The notes under the pieces: model-generated
What the model was told of the DNA's origin: nothing
Database searches by the model: none
Seen by the model: the letters and a program-made list of their open reading frames with translations, nothing else
Translations under genes and position numbers: made by a program
In this document: in pieces, positions 59,667 to 64,000 of the stretch
How positions within the stretch are numbered: the first letter of the stretch is position 1
Layout of the letters: each line of letters opens with the position of its first letter
Assembly: GCF_000189635.1 (NCBI RefSeq)
Contig: NW_002476381.1
Coordinates: 310,001 to 374,000, forward strand
Source: Tetrahymena thermophila SB210
Taxonomy: Eukaryota > Ciliophora > Oligohymenophorea > Hymenostomatida > Tetrahymenidae
Length of the DNA: 64,000 nucleotides
Direction: 5' to 3'

Positions 59667-62568
59667 ATGAAAAAATTAACATTGTAATTCTAATCCAAAG
59701 CCTTAGAAGAAAAATATTAGCAATATATTGAATAAGTTTATATCCCAAAGCTTAGCAACTTCCTCAATTATGTTTTAATAGTTATAGTTGTACCTTGCAT
59801 CATAATGGATTTATATTACAGCTAAAATCTAGGAGCGTCTTTATATATATTAACAGCACTCTCAATTGTAATATATAAGATTTTGTTAAAAAAATGCAGA
59901 CAATTTTATGATATATACATATTTTTCATGGAATTTGGTACATAAGTGCTTATGGGATGTAGAATCTATATTGATGGTCCCACTTTAGACAATTTTGATG
60001 TCTATCGACTTTTTTTTTTTGGAGCTTCTATGATCTAAATTTAGTTCATCATGCACAGTATAAGTTAAAACCTTATATTTCCGTTAATTACAACTATGAC
60101 TCAATTGATCATGTAAATAAAAAATATTATTTTATTCCTTTTTTAAATTGAATGTATTTCTAAAAAACCAAAGTAGAACTAATTAATTTCTTATAAAATC
60201 ATGTATAATAATTAGATTTATTACAGTCACTTGGAATGTTTCGATGTATGACTATAAATTCACCTATATTATATTCACTTTACTCACAGCTTACTTTTTA
60301 CACCATAATTTAAAAGAAAAAAAAGAGATATTTATGTTTAGAGAGCAATAAAAGCAATGGATTAAAATTTTAAAAAATGGAATATCTCAAAAAATAATAA
60401 CGATCCAATATGATTAAAAGTAAAACGAATTAACTTTAAATGTGATCAATAAAAATGCAACAGAGAGGTTTAAAATTTATAATGAAAAAGATTTCAAGGT
60501 ATTTTCTAGAAGAGTTCATCTATTTAAAAAAGAAATAGAAGCTTATGAAGATTATGATAAGAAGTAAGTAAATAGAGAATCTAAAATTCATGGTGGTAGC
60601 TCAATAAAAAATACAACTTTAGAAAGCAGAATTATTTAGTTTATGAAACAAAATATAAACAATTCAAAAAAAAAAGATTCTCTCAAATCTATTTAATCAT
60701 AGAGTATAATATCTAAATTAAGCAGTGATGCTCCATTTAAAAAAATGAGTTAAGACTGTTCTTAAAAATAAGTATCTATGAATAGCATTAAGCAAGCTGA
60801 ATACCAAGCTATTATTTAATCTGAAAAATAAAAGCCAGAAGTTTATAAAATTAAAATGTCCTATTTTTTAAATGAAGGATACCATCAGTGTTACATAATC
60901 TTTGAATAATAGTCTGAAGAAGATATTATTAAAAATGTTATTGACTCTAAAAAAAAAATCGAGCTAAGATTCATAAACATATGCTAGCAATTAGGTAAGT
61001 TTTCATTCAATCATTAAAAAATTTTGATAAACTAAATAAAGTATGCAATATTTCATTCAACCCTTTCTTATCAACTAATTAACAATGATTTAGTTCAAAA
61101 TTTTCCTTTGCAAGCCAATCAAATTTTTAAGTTACCAAAATTTCTAAATGTATTATTATTTAATTTATTAAATAAAAAAGTTTGTTTAAAAAATATTAGC
61201 GAAAAGCCTCTCTAAAATTAATTTAAATTATTTAGAAAACACCTTAATAATACCCAATTTTTTCTTATTTACTTCTAATTCCCCTTATAATAATTTAAAA
61301 ATAACATAAATTATTTACTTTTTAACAAGATAGCAAAATAATGTTTGAATCAATTTTTTTTTAAAAATAGGAATCTATAACTAGTTCATGCAGAAAAATA
61401 TACATAGCTTAAACTTTCTAAAATAATATTTATTTCTAAGTTAAAACAAACTAAAGAATATTTGTGATTATTATTTTTATGTTAACAAGGGCTATGAAAT
61501 AAGTTAAAGCGTAAAGTAGAGTTAGATAAAGCATTTTTCTTTATATTAGTTAAATAATATAATAAAAGAAACATTTTGGTAGATTTAAGAAAAAATAAGT
61601 TTTCATTATGTAAATTGTGATAATGAATATATTATTGTATCTTATTTGCAAAAATGCTTACAGATTTTAATCAATTTTATTCAAAACAGTTACACTAAAG
61701 AGTTAATAGATAAAAATATTTAGAATATTGAATATTTGGAATAATAAGAAGACAGTATTTCCCAAAGTAATCAAAATATTAAGCAATGTGAGTTAAGCCA
61801 AGCTTTTACATAAAATACAGAATCAAGCCCTAAAAAAATTTTTTTAAAAATAAAATCAAATGAAAATTTATTAAATAATGAGAGCATTTTCTAAAAAGAT
61901 TAAAGCTTGTAAATGCATATGCATAAAAAAAACTCAAAAACTAATTAACTTGATAGTGCATCTAATTAAACTTCCGAATTTCCTATTTCATGTATTAAAT
62001 CTCCTTAACTAAGTAACTCAAATCATAGAAACTCAATCAAATCATAGAATTTAAGAATAAAATTCAAATTATTTTTAGGTGAAAACACTAAATCTAATGT
62101 TCTTAAAATAACAGTTTCTGACAAAAGTGGAGGAATAAATCCTTAAAATTTATTATTAATTTTAAAGGATATGTCTTTCTAAAAGTACAATAAAAATTTA
62201 GAAAATTTTGTTTACTAAAATCTAGGATGGAAAATCAGTATGCATAACATAGGATTGATAGGGCCTTATTCTGATTTTTTTATATCTCCCAAAACTACTC
62301 AAGTAAATTTCATATGAAAATTGATAACTAAATAATTTTATTTTTAAATTAAAAATAGGGACTTAAGATTTCATTTTATGTTTATAGTGATATAAATATA
62401 ATATTCTAGTAAGACAATAGAATTGTTTTTTCAAACTAAAATTTCTTCGAGGACTATTAACGTTTAAAATCAACTTATTATCACAAAGACTCAAAATAAT
62501 TAATCAAAATGTTTCCACTAAAGGATAAAAATTATTTAGAAGAAGATTAATTAAAACTTCCTAAATGA
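59667..62568 (+). CDS. membrane-bound histidine-kinase-like protein with divergent ATPase domain
   Basis: Four exons (introns 60113-60215, 60995-61370, 62303-62358) give exactly 788 residues. Several hydrophobic segments lie in the first ~190 residues (V-L-I-V-I-V-V-P-C-I-I-M, L-F-F-F-G-A-S, I-I-F-T-L-L-T-A-Y-F-L). A cytosolic linker leads to a helical segment Q-F-M-Q-K-N-I-H-S-L-N-F at 413-424, in the place of the phospho-accepting box; His420 is the candidate. A GHKL ATPase domain follows: N-box-like L-I-N-F-I-Q-N-S near 508-515, G1-like V-S-D-K-S-G-G-I near 657-664, and a weak G2 region. The glycine motifs are poor and the H-box lacks the usual R-x-P, so catalysis is doubtful. No receiver domain is seen. 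The large intron at 60995 has a clean gtaagt donor and happens to be open in frame, which would mislead gene finders. It is tandem with a paralogue at 63.2 kb. Confidence 0.72.
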
Positions 62569-63177
62569 AATAACTAAATAATTCATTTAATGGATAAAAA
62601 TTATTTTATGCTTACTTTAAAATAAATTAATTAAAAAAAATATTTCATTTTTAAAGAATACATATTTGTATGTGTCTATTTACTAATATCAATCTTTATC
62701 AAAAATTATTCCATTTTTCATTTAAAAATTTGCCCAATATATTAAGTGTGCCAAATAAATAACTAACTGTCTAATATATACATGATATTCTGTATACCAT
62801 TTAACCAGAAATAATGAAAATAATTTTTAATTATCATTCAAATTAATAAATTATTTACTAATTAGAAGATGAAATTTGTTTTAAAATTACATATTTAAAA
62901 ATGGTAATAAATACATTTAATATCGAAGTTATTGTAATTATCTTTATGATTAAGATTGAGAAATAGATTTAATTATGTTTTCAATTTTTGGTTATTTTTA
63001 ATAGAAAATGCTTTTTTTAAAAAAAGGTCAAAAAATAAGGGAAGAGATATTTGTTGACTTATTTTTGATAAAAGATTACAAAACAAAATTGATTTTAACT
63101 TTTAAAGTGGTAGGATAATAAGCAAGATAATTTTAAGCTAAAAAGATTTTCAGTAGATTGTGTTTTTGATAATAAAT
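62569..63177. other. spacer between tandem paralogues
   Basis: About 610 nt, AT-rich, no gene. Promoter of the next copy. Confidence 0.45.
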
Positions 63178-64000
63178 ATGAACAAGTATTCCCTTCGCTT
63201 TGAATCTTCTTCTCTTGAACATAAATTTTAAGAAGAGGTTAGAAAAGTTTATAGTAAGACATTTCTTACTATCTTAAAGTCTTACATATTTTTGGTTGCC
63301 CTGCCCTGCATCATAATATCAATCATTAACTTTAACTTATCTAACTTATTAGTTTTCAGTTTTGGATTTACTGCTTGCAGTTTAAACTATTTTACTTCAA
63401 AAAAATTTCCTAAATATTACAATATACTAACTAATTCGCTTAGTTTTTGCGTACCTATGGCTTTGTGCTCCTAAGTTATTCTTTTTGGTTAATCCACTGG
63501 TGTTAAGGATGTATATTTTCTTTTCTTCTTTGGTGCTTGTGGAGTTTAAATCTAAGTTACTATCGCATTTTTGAGTGCTAATTTTTTAATGACGTTCACT
63601 TAAATGGTTTGTTCAATCATTTTGTAATTTTTTTTTAATAAAAATTAAAATTTTTAATTATTAATGGTCTTTTAAACATTGAGGACATATTTGAGTATAT
63701 ATAATTAATTATTGAATGTTATTTAATTAATAATTTACTGAAGTCTCAGCTTATTAATTTGCAAACAATTTTTTTCATCATTTTAATTACATTTTTTTAT
63801 AAAAAGATATTACTATACTTTTTGGAATAACCAAATTTACGCCTACAAATACGAATTCGGCATATTCTAATTTTTTATCATCTATGTGCTGTATATTGTG
63901 TAGAAAAATAGGAGAGAAGTTTTCTTGCATTAAAATTCAGAAAAAGAGTGGTTGTTTATTGTTAAAAAATTGCTATCATAAAGTATAATGACTATTAAAT
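63178..64000 (+). CDS. partial paralogue of the histidine-kinase-like membrane protein
   Basis: ATG at 63178, one intron (63624-63806), and the frame is still open at the right edge. The order of parts matches the N-terminal region of the gene at 59.7 kb: a first hydrophobic segment ending V-A-L-P-C-I-I-I-S-I (sister V-I-V-V-P-C-I-I-M), then L-F-F-F-G-A-C-G-V-Q-I-Q (sister L-F-F-F-G-A-S-M-I-Q-I-Q), then after the intron Y-A-Y-K-Y-E-F-G-I-F-Q-F-F-I-I-Y-V-L-Y (sister Y-D-Y-K-F-T-Y-I-I-F-T-L-L-T-A-Y). The intron position corresponds. The kinase-like domain would lie beyond the window. The match supports a tandem duplicate of the same receptor-like family; ligand and output are unknown. Confidence 0.72.

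Noticed and set aside
61000-61370. Continuous reading of the histidine-kinase-like gene through this segment
   Set aside because: It ends at a TGA near 61465 and loses the kinase-like block; splicing with the gtaagt donor restores it.
1-64000. tRNA, rRNA, CRISPR, telomeric repeats, virus-like elements
   Set aside because: I looked for T-loop motifs, repeat-spacer arrays, G4T2-type repeats and capsid or polymerase motifs and saw none I could support.

Overview
This is a protein-coding window from a ciliate nuclear genome that reads TAA and TAG as glutamine and uses only TGA as stop. Recognisable conserved proteins (kinesin-2, a ubiquitin-activating enzyme, alpha-kinases, an AMMECR1 protein) run open only under that code. 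The DNA is very AT-rich. The introns are GT...AG, mostly 47-100 nt, with a few of 170-380 nt. Alveolin genes and large cysteine-rich repeat membrane proteins fit Tetrahymena or a close relative. I cannot fix the species, and I cannot tell a macronuclear scaffold from a germline one. I saw no tRNA or rRNA gene, telomeric repeat or mobile element. Gene models were built by hand translation and splicing, and most exon sums came out as whole numbers of codons.

Layout. At 1-4 kb there are decayed fragments: a cysteine-rich repeat relic and two related copies of a small membrane ORF. At 4.0-11.3 kb (+) lies a giant cysteine-rich repeat protein with a multi-pass membrane tail. At 12.1-17.0 kb a kinesin-2 motor gene (-) is divergent from a kinesin-like gene (+) whose ATP-binding loop is lost. 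At 17.9-22.6 kb (+) is a K+-channel with a cyclic-nucleotide-binding domain. At 23.8-30.1 kb (+) are two tandem paralogues with CCCH zinc fingers, a von Willebrand A domain and an alpha-kinase domain. An AMMECR1 protein (30.7 kb) and a small DUF1294 membrane protein (34.4 kb) follow.

The standout is the minus-strand gene at 36.1-45.2 kb. It has fourteen exons and a predicted protein of 2,692 residues. It carries a BIRC6-type ubiquitin-conjugating (E2) domain fused in the same reading frame, and in one exon, to a complete ubiquitin-activating enzyme (E1). Both catalytic cysteines are visible. A single chain could activate ubiquitin and receive it as E2. I know of no description of such a fusion.

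To the right are two alveolin-type cortical skeleton paralogues (46.0 and 49.0 kb, -), a secreted cysteine-rich protein (52.3 kb, -), a probable mitochondrial membrane protein (54.3 kb, +), a recent 413-bp tandem duplication (56.4-57.2 kb), a 76-residue small protein, a TDP2-like phosphodiesterase with a C-terminal membrane anchor (57.6 kb, +), and two tandem membrane proteins. The first of the tandem pair is histidine-kinase-like; the second runs off the window. No operon logic is expected in a ciliate. The groupings that mean something are the tandem paralogues and the two divergent gene pairs.
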